A stretch of DNA of 64,000 nt from Megachile rotundata (Eukaryota; Arthropoda; Insecta; Hymenoptera; Megachilidae): NCBI RefSeq assembly GCF_050947335.1, contig NC_134984.1:11699926-11763925 (forward strand). Direction: 5' to 3'. The translations under genes were made by a program, and so were the position numbers. The notes beneath the pieces are model-generated. The model worked only from the letters and a program-made list of their open reading frames with translations. It had not been told where the DNA came from and searched no databases. Below, piece by piece: positions 36,240 to 49,139 of this stretch (its first letter is position 1; every line of letters begins with the position of its first letter).

Positions 36240-36640
36240 CACTGTCCGATTTTTCTGAAATTTGGATATGTTACCCCAAATATTTATGTAAAAAAAAAAA
36301 AACGTGTTCCCTAATTAACTTTCCTCTTGATATTTTACTAGATTTTATTTCGATCAGATCAAAACTAATTTTTTTGCAGCAAGAAATTGGTCACATTAAG
36401 GGTACTTCACCCCCTAATTTTCACTCCCCTTCCAACATACCTAGGCCAATTTTTGTCTTCTATCGAAAGATACTTTCATATCAGAAATCATCAAAATTGC
36501 TTCACTGATCTCAAAGATATCGCAATTTTTCCACTTTACCCTCACACTTTGTGGGGTTGTTTCATACCCTAAATATGTTTTACCGCAAATAAAAAAAAAT
36601 ACGTGTCCCCTAATTTTCCACGTATTATAACATATCCAAA
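36240..36640. repeat. Probable dispersed repeat of unknown class
   Basis: Two A-rich runs of about 10-13 A are each followed by an ACGTGTYCCCTAATT phrase, at about 36290-36317 and 36590-36612. The phrase CCCCCTAATTTTCACTCCCC lies between them. The paired phrases suggest a transposon-derived repeat, but neither termini nor coding remnants were identified. Confidence 0.35.
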
Positions 36641-37590
36641 CGGAGAGTGACACTTCGATAGGTTTACTTGTAAGTGACAGCTACTTGTTTTCACACGATT
36701 CAACAGCTATTTTTCAGGACAGTTTTATCAGAAACTACGACGCACATCACGTCAGTATGAGTGCACCTGCGTTATAATCAGATGTGACAGATTAGATCGG
36801 GGAGTGTTTAATCGATGAGTCACATTGTAAATTTCCCAAAACCTGCGATTCTCAGATTGAACGTCTTCGGCGAAAACGGAGGGGAGAATCGTGAATGAAG
36901 TTTCTCGATTCAGTGTCGAGCCAAGGATACGGTCTTCCCCCATTTTTCGAGGGTGAGGAAAAATCAAATAAATTATGGTCGCCTGGAAATTTCACAATCA
37001 ATAATCCCTGCTTCTGCGCCCTTAATCGAGATTTTGTACCGGTTCCAAATTTCTTACGTATTCGTCTGCTCTTTTTTTGAATTCAATGACAGATGAGCGA
37101 CTTTAAAAATAGACTGCAAGGTGATCGTACAATTTTGTTCCTTTTTACGCGTTTCAATGGAAGTTGATTTATTATCACGTGATTTATGAACTGTTTCACA
37201 ATGTTAACCGTGATTCTACTTTTTAGATTGTAATCACGAAAAAAGAAATAAACTTTTGAGGAAAAGATACGATCGTTATCAAAATATTGGTTCTGATAAT
37301 CGGTTTATCAGATACGCTATGTGTTCTAGTTAACGCACGTGATATCTTTTTTAATTTATTTTTCTTTTGAGGCAGGTGTTATACTGTGTTGTCGGTTGAT
37401 ACGAAACGGCATCACGGTCATTGAGAAGAAATGATAATCTTGAGCTCTTTGAAAAATATGTGATTGACGACTGCTTCTTTGGAAGCGCTATTGTTTCAAC
37501 GAACTGTGCGTAACACGCTTTGCTTAAATTCTTGATGGAAATTTTCTAACTGTAGTATTATTTGACTATCTTAACCGATATTTACGTAGT
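36641..37590. other. Intergenic stretch, nothing assigned
   Basis: Moderately CpG-containing DNA with short open frames on both strands at 36752-37080. No family or splice structure was recognised. Confidence 0.4.
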
Positions 37591-37599
37591 TATTACTTT

Positions 37600-38300
37600 C
37601 GAATTTTAGAATTTTGGATTTCTATATTTTGGAATTTTGGGTTTCTATATTTTTGTAGATTGAGGCTTAAGAATTTCTGGGATTTAGGATTTTAGGAGTA
37701 GAATGTGAGAATTTTTGCATTTTTGAGGTTTAGTATTTTAGAACTTTGAGATTTTTAAGTTTTTGTATTTTAGAACTTTGGTATTTTTAAGTTGTTGCAT
37801 TTTGCAGCTTTGAAATTTCTGGGAGTTAGGATTTTAGAAGTAGAATATGAAAATTTTGGGGTTTTTGAGTTTTGAAAGTTTAGAATATTGGAATTTTTAA
37901 GTTTTTGCATTTTGCAGCTTTGAAATTTCTGGGATTTAGGATTTTAGGAATAGAATATGAAAATTTTGGGGTTTTTGAGATTTAGAATTATAGAACTTTG
38001 GTATTTTTAAGTTGTTGCATTTTGCAGCTTTGAAATTTTTGGGATTTAGGATTTTAGGAGTAGAATATGAAAACATTGGGGTTTTTGAGTTTTGGAATTA
38101 TAGAACTTTTGTATTTTTAAGTTTCTGCATTTTGCAGCTTTGAAATTTTAAAATTTCTGGATTTTAAGACTTAAACTTTGAAACTTTGGATTTTAGGATT
38201 TTGAAATTTTGACATTTAAAAATTTTGAAAGTCAAGGATTTAAGAACTTAAGAATTGTAGAGTTTTGAAATTTGAAAATTCAGGACTTTGAAACTTCGGT
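37600..38300 (+). repeat. 110-bp tandem repeat in TTTTGGAATTT-type sequence
   Basis: GCAGCTTTGAAATTT occurs at 37804, 37914, 38024 and 38134, exactly 110 bp apart. Each is followed by CTGGGATTTAGGATTTTAGG and ATGAAAATTTTGGGGTTTTT. A less regular copy precedes from about 37670. Confidence 0.85.
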
Positions 38301-39029
38301 ACTTTTCAATTATTTTACTTCAAAAATTTTCTTTTCTTTGAAGCTTTATGATTTTAAAGCTTTGAGATTTTTTATCCCCAATAAATACGCGTTAATAATT
38401 AAAATTGTGGGTGGATACCCGTTTATTTAACACTGGTACCATAAATACAGTCACAACCAGTGTCACGTACATCCGATGCTCCAATTTCTCATGAAACATG
38501 TATGTGACGGTCGTCAAGTTTTCATTTTATACGTTTTGACCTGAGATCAAACTCGTTTTAAACTTTCGCATAATCTGAAAATAAGTATTACAAGTTATAT
38601 TGCAAAGCAATTGTATTTATTTACATTATTTAAAAAATAGTACACCCAATTTTTAATCGCTCTGAGATACAACAAATAGAGATGCCGAATTTCCACAATT
38701 CCTACGTCTCAAAATTGAATTATTTAAAATTTTTATTATTTTCAATTTCTCAAATTTAAAGGTTAAAAGTTCAAAAACTTGCAAGATACAGAATTTATAA
38801 AATTATAAAATTTGAATGCGCAGAAGTTTTAAAATCTTGAAGCTTCAAAGTGTAAAAATGTAAAAATTAGAAATTTAAGTGATCGAGAATTCGAGTGTCT
38901 CGAAGTCCCTCAAATTTTAATGTCTTAAAGTTCCACTAACTCAATAAATTCCAATGTCCCTTAATTTGAAAAATTCCAAGGCCCAGAATCCTAAAATTAA
39001 CAAATTCCAAAGTTGCAAAAATCAAAATA
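38301..39029. other. AT-rich spacer between arrays
   Basis: No coding signal was seen. Degenerate AAATTT phrases increase from 38700 towards the array at 39030. Confidence 0.45.
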
Positions 39030-39810
39030 TTCAAAATTCCCAAATTCCCAAATTCCCAAATTTCCAAATTCCCAAATTCCCAAATCCCCAAATTTCCAAA
39101 TTTCCAAATTCCCAAATTCCCAAATTCCCAAATCTCAAAATCCCAAAATTCCCAAATTCCCAAATTCCCAAACTCCCAAACTCCCAAATTTCCAAATTTC
39201 CAAACTCCCAAATTCTCAAATTCCCAAATTCCCAAATTCCCAAATTCCCAAATTCCCAAATTTCCAAAATCCCCAAATTCCCAAATTCCCAAATTCCCAA
39301 ATTCCCAAATTCCCAAATTCCCAAATCCCAAAATTCCCAAATTCCAAAATCCCAAAATCCTAAAATGCCCAAATTCCCAAATTCCCAAACTCCCAAATTT
39401 CCAAATTCTCAAATTCCCAAATTCCCAAATTCCCAAATTCCCAAATCCCAAAATTCCCAAATCCCAAAATTCCCAAATCCCAAAATTCCCAAATCCCAAA
39501 ATTCCCAAATCCCAAAATTCCCAAATCCCAAAATTCCCAAATCCCAAAATTCCCAAATCCCAAAATTCCCAAATCCCAAAATTCCCAAATCCCAAAATTC
39601 CCAAATCCCAAAATTCCCAAATCCCAAAATTCCCAAATCCCAAAATTCCCAAATCCCAAAATTCCCAAATCCCAAAATTCCCAAAATTCCAAAATGCCAA
39701 AATCCCAAAATTCTAAAATTCCAAAATATTCCAAAAGTTCCAAAATTTCCAAAACCCCAATATCTGAGTGTCCTAAAATCCCAAAATTCTAAAACCCAAC
39801 CACTTTCAAA
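39030..39810 (+). repeat. CCCAAATT and CCCAAATCCCAAAATT array
   Basis: The left half is CCCAAATT octamers. The right half (about 39440-39680) is a very regular 16-mer, AAATTCCCAAATCCCA, repeated about 15 times with almost no variation, which suggests recent expansion. The minus strand carries GGG every 8 bp. Long frames on both strands (for example 38936-39700 and 38954-39889) are artefacts of the array. Confidence 0.95.
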
Positions 39811-41200
39811 CATCAAAAATTCCAGTCTCATTTTCAAAAATTTCTCAAAGCACAATTTCATTGTCAATCGCGCATTGTTGCCTTCATGAATTAAAGAACG
39901 TTGATTACAGAAATATTTCGTTTTATTGCATTTCGCAGTTATTGCGTATTCTACAAACGGAAGATTCGCGCCAACCTTATTCCGATCGGCGTCATTTTTC
40001 TACTGACACGCGCTGACTTCGTGTTTCTGTGTCACATGTTGGAAATTCTCGTAATATTTCAAACTTTTTCATCGTTATTGGTCGATGAAACCGTGAAGGT
40101 CAATTGTATCCTATTATACACATTATACAATGCATCCCAAACCGCTATGCACAAAAATGGAGTGCGAACTGTACGATATTTTATCGCAATGAACGATTCT
40201 TGCGTCGTTGACCTTCTTTCATGATATTCATTTTTCATGTCCATTGAGATCGTAAAAAATTCATGTAATTCTATTAGAATATTCATTTTATTGCCGGAAC
40301 GTACAACTGGACTCGCAATATCACAAAATATGTGTACATGTGTATACATATAATTCACTACCTACGAAATAAATACTAAATAGAAAAAAGAATGATGGTG
40401 GACAGAATTTTTCAAGTAAATATTTAATTTTTTAACAGAAAACGTATACTATGTTTCTCAATTATTTTCAATGTGGAGAAACAATTATTTACAACAATCA
40501 TATTCGAGAATTAAATTGAAGAACAAGGACAGTGGTCTCGTTTTTTACATTGGATAGAATTCATCTCGTAGCGAGCATACAATATATGAATTTTAATATG
40601 ATACTATTTTAATATAATTTAGTATGACGCACCGGGTACGTCGTCAATTGCATAAGCACATAAAATATTAACTCAAGTAAAATATAGATGATCAGATAAT
40701 TAAAATGAGTATAAAAGACACTATTTTTATTGCGCTATTTTATTCGATCTTGGGAAAAACCAGGAAATATGGTGAACTTAGGGCAAGATGGCCAAAGAGT
40801 CCCGTGGGACCGGACCGTAATAGCCAGACTATAATAATGCTGTAATAATATTGTAATAATACAGTCACAAAATAATTTCAGGCTTATGGTTCTGAATATT
40901 GAGCTACAAAACATTCAAACGTAGCATGAAACTGCTTTTATTTTCATTTCTAATATTGGAACTTTGCACTTGAGAATTATTCAACTTCAGTGTCTTAGGA
41001 TTTTAATATTTGACATTTTTGAAATTTTTAATCCTTTAGACCTTGAAAATTTGCAACTGTCAGATGTTTGAACTTAAAATTTTCTTTAGAAGTTTCTAAA
41101 TTTTGGAGACTGAATCTTGAAACATTAAGCCACAAAAAATTATCATTTCTAAAATCAAGTCCCGACCCACGCAAGAAGTCCTAGCCTAGTAAGGTTAAAA
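39811..41200. other. Intergenic stretch
   Basis: Overlapping open frames on both strands at 39901-40358 have no recognised family. A palindrome (GACGCACCGGGTACGTC, one mismatch) is at 40626-40642. No gene is called. Confidence 0.4.
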
Positions 41201-42599
41201 AGAATGTTAGAAAGTGTCAAAAAAAAACTAGGTAGGACCTCGTTTCCCATCCATCCTCTGGCTCAAAGGACGCGTCGGTTGCAGCCAAGTGTACTTGCAC
41301 GGTGCGTCTTTGGTCTCGAACGAGTTAACCTTGATCCTGTAGCGGCCGGGTACCAACGAGGCGAGACGATTATATCCGATTATACCCGATAGACGGATAA
41401 TGATGCAGAAACGCGTTCGACGTAAATGGATTTGGCATGTGCGATGGGAGTGGTGGAATGGTTTCGCGGACGAAAAAGGAGACGGGTGAAAGAAAACGAG
41501 GAAAAAAAGAGTGGCAGTTGAAGTGGGGGACCTAAAGAGGGACGAAGACAACGTTACCGGGGATCGTTGTGCAGGGAGCGATGGTGGGAAAAGAGAGAAA
41601 GCTAGAAAGGAGTAAAAGAAGAACACAAGAACAACAACAGTAACAACGACGACGACAACGACGACGCCAGCGATGATGATGACGATAGAAGTGGTGGAAT
41701 TGACGTCGACCCTGTCGTTGGTGGTGGTGGTGGTTGGTGTCGTTGGTAGAGGTGGCGAACATCGTCCGAGAACCCAGAGAAGTGAGCGTTGACCGTGATC
41801 GGAAGGGTGTACAGTGGGGGTTCGAGGTTGTGTGAGACCTGGTGGGGAGGATAAGCATAGTCACCGTGTGAGCAGCACAGTTAGGTCGTTCAGCATTCGT
41901 GTATGTGTGCGTGGAGACGAGAGTGTGTAGGTTACGCGGAAAGGGACGAAGGAGGCACAGCCACGAAGAAGAGTGGGAGAAAAGAGGCGACGGAACCGCG
42001 GGTTCCCGTGGCCTCCCACGTCGTGGCTCGTCATTCCTAGCCGAGTCTCTTCGACGCTCGCGACGCTTCTCCAGGGACCGGACAGATCTCTTCAACATCG
42101 TTCTCCATGCACGCTTGTCCCGAAACGACACGATCCACCACGTTCTGACCTGCACCCCGACTCATCGTTCCCTGCTAATCCCTCCTCTCCGCAAGTTTCG
42201 CCTATTCGCTTCTCTCTCCCCCCGATCCTCGGGGATCCCTTTAGTCCGGCCACATCCCTCGAGCGGCCAAGAGACGCAGGCAAAGAGAAATCGTTGAAGA
42301 AAGTCGGTAAAGAAAGGAGCAGGATCAGTGTTAACACGGCCGTCCACCGAGTCGAAACGTTTCTGTTGGATAATTCTATCGAAGGATATTTGTGGTACAC
42401 GCGGTTCACCTGGGATAACGCTGAACGTGTGTGGGTGAATCGAGGACGATTCACCAGGACCAGACATCGAGGAGACATCGACTCGTTTTCGATCGACCGA
42501 GAAAGCTCGTTAGAACCAGAATAAACGCACAGCTTGCCAGAGACCTTTACGGATCAGGAATTTGATCGGGCACAAAGTCGATCGTGAGTTTTAGCCAGG
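41200..42599 (+). promoter_or_regulatory. CpG- and GA-rich promoter/5' leader region
   Basis: GC content rises sharply. CGACGACGAC- and GGTGGTGG-type short tandem repeats occur at 41645-41730, and purine-rich GGGAAAGAGAG-like text is common. It leads directly into the coding start at 42600. A 183-codon frame (41973-42524) and frames on the other strand (41532-42155, 42092-42478) are open because of base composition. The 183-codon one lies upstream of the start and could act as an upstream ORF if transcribed. No TATA box or start site could be fixed. Confidence 0.5.
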
Positions 42600-42653
42600 A
42601 TGTCGCACAAGATGCAGAACCAGGGAGCGCCGGTTCACGGGGGCAAATTTCAG
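42600..42653 (+). CDS. First coding exon of an unidentified gene (partial)
   Basis: The ATG at 42600 (context CCAGGATGT) opens MSHKMQNQGAPVHGGKFQ, 18 codons. The exon ends CAG|GTGAGT, a strong donor in phase 0. The long GC-rich leader before it supports a true gene start. I do not recognise the protein from 18 residues. No acceptor exon that continues a recognisable protein was found up to 64000, so the first intron would exceed 21 kb. A first intron of that length is common in insect developmental or neuronal genes, but this says nothing definite about function. Confidence 0.55.
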
Positions 42654-45600
42654 GTGAGTTTCACACACTTTTCTTACTTTTCGATTTTCGATCGTTGTCC
42701 TCTTCGTTCCGCTGCCGTTACGTAACCGTGCTCCGTGTTAAAAATTCGCAGCTAACCGGTGACGAAACAGGTTTATTGACGGATTAACGGTTACATCGTC
42801 GATCACAGTCATCTGATCGAGCGAGAATTTAATTAAATCGCGGTCGGAAGTGTGCTTGACCGCGACAAGCGTATTAATAGACGTGAGACATCGCGAAAGA
42901 GAAATCAAAAGCGGCGCTAGCAAAATTATTGAAACGACGCTCGGGGCTGTTCTCCATTTTTCGGCGCAATACTCTCATTTCACAAATAGCAACATTGACA
43001 CTTCTAGCGCCATGTCAACCATCTCTATTTACTTAAGTCTAACACTTATTTTGAGAAAAACTATTTCATTAAAACAATTTGGTTAAAAATAGTTTGCTGA
43101 GAAATGCTAGTTTTACCAAAATTTAGCAGACTTATTGGAAATGGAACTTGAAAGATTCTCGATGACTCTAAAATGGCACTCAATGGTCCGTTGACGTTCA
43201 GTGCATGGTTAAGCAACCTTAACTTTAAATTTGCATTAAATTCATAAATAACAATATTTTTACTAGATACCTTAAAGAATTTAAAAATCATGCTATAAGT
43301 ATAACATATAAGTAAAATTAAGAAAATTAAAAAAAGCTTTGAATGTAAACCTCAAATGCAATTCGCTTAAATATAAATTTGGATCATGGAAATTCTCAGA
43401 GTGAAAATAATAGTTTCGCAAGGAGAGACGCTGTTACAAAATATTAATTCGAAAATCGGAGCGCAAACAGTTATGGCGGCTCGACACGAAGCGCGAACAC
43501 GCGGAAACCGATCAAACTATGCAGATCACTCGGAGCAATTACGAAATCAAATATTTACGAATGGAGCGCAGACGGAACACGAGTTCAATGGTGCACGCAA
43601 ATGTAAATGTAAATGCGAATTTTTTTCTCGCGTCGCAGTGTTCAACGTTCGCGTTTCGATTTGCATGCATAAGAATACGTGCATGGAAGCCATTTATGTA
43701 CGTACACGCAGTCGCCACGTGGTTTTTTTTTACCTTCGACAAATTCGTGCACCAAATATCGCAATCGTGGGACGTTTCAAGCGTTGACTCAGCGGCCAGT
43801 CATTTAAACTTGAATTAAGTGTCACGTGTAACTGATAAAACGAGGTCGCGAAAAATTACCTACGTTTTCGACGTCGATCCGTTTCGCCTTTTTTCCTCGT
43901 TTTGCTTCCTCGTCGTGCGTGTCTCGGTTACTTTCCATTATTACTCAATCGCGAAACCGCGGTGACCAAGTTGTTGGACAGCGATTATTGGAACTCGAAC
44001 CGGTGTTCGACGTCGCCGTCGCGACGCTTCGATCGGTTTCGAACGGAAGCCGTTTTCGATCCGACACTCGGAGATCGCATCTTCAATTTTTTAATTTGCT
44101 TATCGAATGAAAACAATTTGAATATTTGAGACTCGATCGCCGCATATACTATAAAGATAGAGCCCATCTGCCGCAAATTTAGTAATTCCCGCGTCGTGGG
44201 CTCCGTTTATAGGTTCTTAGATCCATGACTTCCACATGCGAACGAAGTCGATTCAATTTCATTTATATCAGAAACGTTGCGAAATGAAGATGCAGTCGTT
44301 ACATTTACGTATATTACCAGATATATCTATAATGGTTCGTATTCTTTCTCAGGATTTATTAATTTCCAATACGCCATACCACAATCAACTGGTTATTGAC
44401 AGCAACGTTTACTGAGGTATTTTTAATTTTGCGCTGCCTCCGAAAAGGTTGAAATGTATTTAAAATACTACCTAACGAGTAAATAGGTTTCATTCATATT
44501 TGTTACGTAATTGTATAATTGAATGAAATAGAAATTAGTTCATTAGAAAATAGAAATTATTTTATACTTTTTAGTGTATTTCGATGTCGGCGTATTTTTT
44601 TTCTTAAAATTATTTTGTCAGGGCGGTATAATTGATTTAAACCCTTGCATAATATGACACGTGCCGCACATAACGGTTAAAGAGTGACTTTGACTCATAT
44701 TTGTATCAGTATTCAATTTCAAGTTCATTATGATTTTAATGATTTTAATTATAACGCGTTTAACAATGATCATGTCCTAATATTTCTAACATCTGGACAT
44801 TCTTTGATTGTCTAACATTGCGACAATGTTTGTATGATTTTATCTCTGTCTGACGCAAGTGCTAATACAGTTATAAGCTAATGACTTACTTATCTGCATT
44901 TTTGAATTTTGATGTTTTTTATTATTTCATGGAATTGATGAGCAAAAGTGATTTTGCAGTAGGTGGAGATGTGATAAGATAGGGAATTGTTGTTGTAAGG
45001 ATAAAGTACGGAATCTTGAGAGTGTGGGGATTTTGAGACGTGGATTTCAATCTTTTTAATCTTTGAGAATTGGGATTTTTAAGGACTTGGGAATTTGAAC
45101 ATTGAGGAATTTGAAAAGAGGACTTTAAGTCTTTGATCAAATTTAAGCGTAACTTATTAAACTAATTAGTTATTTAATTATTTAACCAAAGTATAATTTA
45201 ACCTAACCTTTGACAATTCGGAAATATGCAAATAACTCTGGATATAAAATTAGAAATTGATAATTCGTTCATTTGTTTACTAACACTTTTTGTAATTCTG
45301 TAGTTTCTAGACGTACAAAGTTCGTATCATCAACTTGGTTTGTCTATTTTTATCACATAGGCAGCATATCACGCGATTCTTAGAGAGATCGATAAATCAT
45401 CCAGACGATTTCTTCTTAGACTTCTCCGCACGATTGGCTATCGCGATCATGGTCACAGTCAGATGAATCGATTGTTAACACTTTAATAACCACAAATATT
45501 ATGAAAACAATGATATTTCTTTTTATGTATTGATCAAAAATTATAGGTGTTTAATAGATTTTAGAAATGTATTAAATTCTGCAGTTTATAAACTTTGGGA

Positions 45601-45780
45601 TTAGTCTCAGATTTTCCAACTTTTAAGTTATCAAATTTTGATATCCATAAATTGCAAGATTACCAAATTCGAGATTTTCAATTGTATGAAATCTTGAAGT
45701 AATCACTTGGCAAATCTCTATATCTTTAAATCTTCAAATTCTGGAACTCTTAAGTTTTCGAATTTCCCAGTGCTCCAATT
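42654..45780. other. Start of the presumed long first intron
   Basis: The stretch 43380-44100 is CpG-richer with several overlapping open frames and may contain regulatory DNA. The rest is AT-rich. A minor AAATTC-type tract lies at about 44995-45130. Confidence 0.4.
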
Positions 45781-46440
45781 CTCAAGTGTTTATATCTTCA
45801 AAGTTACAAGTCCCAAATTTACAAATTCCAAAATTCAATAATTTCCAAATTCTCAAATCCTTAAATTCACAAATCGCCAATTTCTCAAGTCACCAAATTC
45901 TCAAATCTCTAAATTCTCAAATCCCCAATTTCCCAAATCCCCAAATTCTCAAATTCTCCAAATCCTCCAAATCCCCAATTCTCCAAATTCTCAAATCCCC
46001 AAATTCTCAGTTCTCCAAATTCTCAAATTCCCAAATCCTCAAATTCTCCAAATCCTCCAAATCCCCAAATTCTCAATTCCCAAATTCTCAAATCCCCAAA
46101 TTCTCAAATCCCCAATTTCTCAAATCCCCAAATTCTCAATTCTCCAAATTCTCAAATCCCCAAATTCTCAAAATCTCCAAATCCTCCAAATTCCCAAATT
46201 CTCAATTCTCCAAATTCTCAAATCCCCAAATTCTCAGTTCTCCAAATTCTCAAATCCCCAAATTCTCAAATTCTCTAAATCCTCCAAATCCCCAAATTCT
46301 CAATTCCCAAATTCTCAAATCCCCAATTTCCCAAATCCCTAAATTCTCCAATCCCCAATTTCACAAATCCTTAAATTCCCAAATCCCCAAATTGCCAAAA
46401 ACTCAAATTACCACATTTTCAAACTTCCTCACCACCATAT
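45780..46440 (+). repeat. CCCAAATTCTCAAAT array
   Basis: Octamers AAATTCTC, AAATCCCC and AATTCTCC occur here, with blocks of about 110-130 bp repeated in the same order (for example TCTCCAAATCCTCCAAATCC at about 45955, 46045 and 46165). The C-rich strand is +. The 218-codon frame at 45786-46442 is a repeat artefact. Confidence 0.92.
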
Positions 46441-47960
46441 AATAAACACTGTTCATCACAAATATTTCCAAACTTTAAATACCCTAATATCTGTAAATCA
46501 AACCTCATTTAATTAAAGCTTGTCAAGATAAATTCTAATTAAAAAAAAAAAATGTGAGAATACTCTTGTTACACAAATTTTTTCCTAACACACATAATGA
46601 TGTAAGCGTTTGAATATGTCCTGATAAAACAAACGTTTATCTGTTATCACATTTTATCGTCTTATCACCGACGCGGTACATGTTTCGCTTATGCGATACG
46701 GAATACGTATTGGAATTCTAGGAATATTCGTAGCACTCCAAAGATTCATGCAATACAGATAACAATTTTCTTTCTATGTAATTAATTTACGAAGAGTGTG
46801 ATTGATTGTTGTGGAAAAAATATATAAATCTGATCAAAGTACTAAATCACTTCATTGAAGTATCTAGACAGATATTACATTTATGATTTGTTATCACGTT
46901 GCATTTAAATGATTGATGGAAACTTGATTTAATTTGAAGTTTTTTGGAATGAAATTTTAATTTCAATTTATTTGGAGTTAAATTTTAATTTGAATTTATT
47001 GCTAAATTAATTTTTATTTCAATTTGATTGTAAATTAATTTTAATTTCAATTTAATTCTAATTTAATCGTAATTAATTTTAGAATTTCATTTACAAATTT
47101 GTAATATTTAAATTGCAGAATTTAATAATTATAGGGTTTTCGAGTTTTCAAACTTTTAAATTACAGTATTTTATAATTTTGCATTGTTGAAATATTAGAA
47201 CTTTGAGACACTAAAATTTTTGACATTTAAAATTTCAGAATTTCAGAATGTAATTTTAGAATTTTAAAATGTTAGAATTTCAAAATTTCACGCTGTATTT
47301 ACACGCAAATCCTCATGTCAAACGAATAAAACATCCTATTAAAAGAGAACCGAGTTGTGAGAAATATAAAATTCAGAATTGGCCACGGATAAGGATTACA
47401 GTGTTTATACCAATGGCTTCCCATATACAATTTGCTTCCCCAAGGCTAATCCTGAGTCCCATAAAACCTCCACCATACACGTGTCCTATTTCTAATTTAT
47501 AGCATGGTACAAGTTGCCCATATTGCCGTCCCTGCATTTCCATTAAAACTTAAATTTTTTTTGTACAGTGTACAGTTACCTCATCCCATAAAAGTTATAG
47601 GACACTTATCCCTTTCGACAATCGCGTAATTTGATAGTTAAGAAAGTAACAGGACTCCCACAAATCAGTACGGACACTCTGTATGAAGTTTAAATAAATA
47701 TACATTAGTGATACATGAAAATACCGACGCCTGAGATAAAATGCTCAATGACACTTTCCGAGATAAAGAACGTAAAAAGTGCCGTAGGTAAAGGTACACG
47801 AAATGTTATCAGGAGTCAAATGATAAAAAGACTCATGCAACGATTTCGGTGTCGTTTAGTCGCCGTGTTTACTTTCTAATCTCACGATTTCTGCGTCTCT
47901 TTGCATTTTTGTTTCGCGGACGTGTTTAAATTCCGCGGCGAAACCTAATATCTCGATCCC
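46441..47960. other. Intronic/intergenic AT-rich stretch
   Basis: Degenerate AATTTTAATTTCAATTT phrases lie at 46930-47280. A less AT-rich segment at 47320-47540 has no recognised coding content. Confidence 0.4.
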
Positions 47961-47976
47961 GTAGCGACGCAGAACA

Positions 47977-47996
47977 CGCATGCGCGCGCGCATGCG
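47977..47996. promoter_or_regulatory. 20-bp palindrome with NRF1/ewg-type site
   Basis: CGCATGCGCGCGCGCATGCG is a perfect palindrome containing GCGCATGCGC, the core of NRF1 (erect wing in flies) binding sites. It lies in a CpG-rich patch (about 47850-48000). Confidence 0.5.
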
Positions 47997-48000
47997 CCGC

Positions 48001-49139
48001 AGATCAAAATATTTATCGTACAACTTTTATTTCGTACACTAAAATGATCTCAGTAGATTTTATAATAAATCCGTTATGATATTATGATCTTGTGATACTC
48101 TTTATAATGTATTATTGTTTTTATTTTTTAAATCTGACACATTTTGATAAGTTTATTGTTTTTTAATTAATCTTATGATAATCTGTCATGATACGTTAAT
48201 CTGATATGATTAAAAAGCAGATTTGTTGATTTAATTGAACCATTTATCTTGTGCGTAAACCACAATTTTGTCTTTTTCTTAAGTTTTATGAAAAGAAGTT
48301 GACAATATTTAATGGGCTTATTAAAGGTTCAATTTTAGGAAAATATTAAATTCAATGCTCTGTATTTGTTAAATTCATTAATTTGTATTTATTGGATTCA
48401 ATATTTTGTATTTATTAAATTCAATACTTAACTACTAAATTTTATTAACTAAATTCATGTGTTACTTATCAAATTTATTAAATTCAATCATTATTTATTA
48501 AATTCGATAAAATTCTCCAGGAGATACAAAGATTTATTTAAGCAATTTTCTTCTGTGACAAAACTCTTAACCTCAGGGTACTACAAAAATAAAAAAACAC
48601 AACAGAAAATAGGAAAATGAATTTTAAAGAAAAAAATAAATTTTTAAGGAAGAAATTAAATACACAAATATATTTAAGTATTATAGGAAAGAGTGATCAT
48701 TCAAAACGTGTACGTTAACGTAGCAAAATTAATAAATGTACTTGATGCCGTCTTCCTCAATCTAGCTTCTCATGTCTGCGAACGTTATTATGTTCATTCT
48801 TGACACATCCGTTATTCTCAGCTAAAAAACCGTCTTCCACTAACCGACATAATATCAGATGTCCATATCAAATTAACTTACATCATCGTTCTAAATTCAA
48901 TCTACATTTTTCGTGGCGGTTATGTCCGTTATTTCTGCGTTAAACAAGGAAGAATGGTTCTATTGTCGGAAATAGTATCGACCAAAACTTGTCCTAATTC
49001 TGTGAGTCGAGTGGAGTATACGGGTGAAATTTGACGGGAGGAAGCTAAACCAGATGTTTTGCTTGGCAACGACGCAATTTTTTTTTTAATAGAATTTAGA
49101 GGAGAAAGATAACAAATTAAGAGCGTTAACAAATTTTTG
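48001..49139. other. AT-rich stretch, nothing assigned
   Basis: TATTAAATTCAAT phrases repeat loosely at 48340-48510. The short minus-strand frame at 48929-49132 is not recognised. Confidence 0.45.

Noticed and set aside
38936..39889. Frames of 254 and 311 codons on opposite strands
   Set aside because: They cover one CCCAAATT array. Being open on both strands at once shows a composition artefact.
41532..42478. Minus-strand frames of 207 and 128 codons in the GC-rich leader
   Set aside because: Composition-driven. They contain microsatellite-coded His, Arg and Cys runs and no domains, while the + strand has a coherent start and donor.
45786..46442. 218-codon + frame
   Set aside because: Translation of the CCCAAATTCTC array. 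No unique sequence supports a gene.
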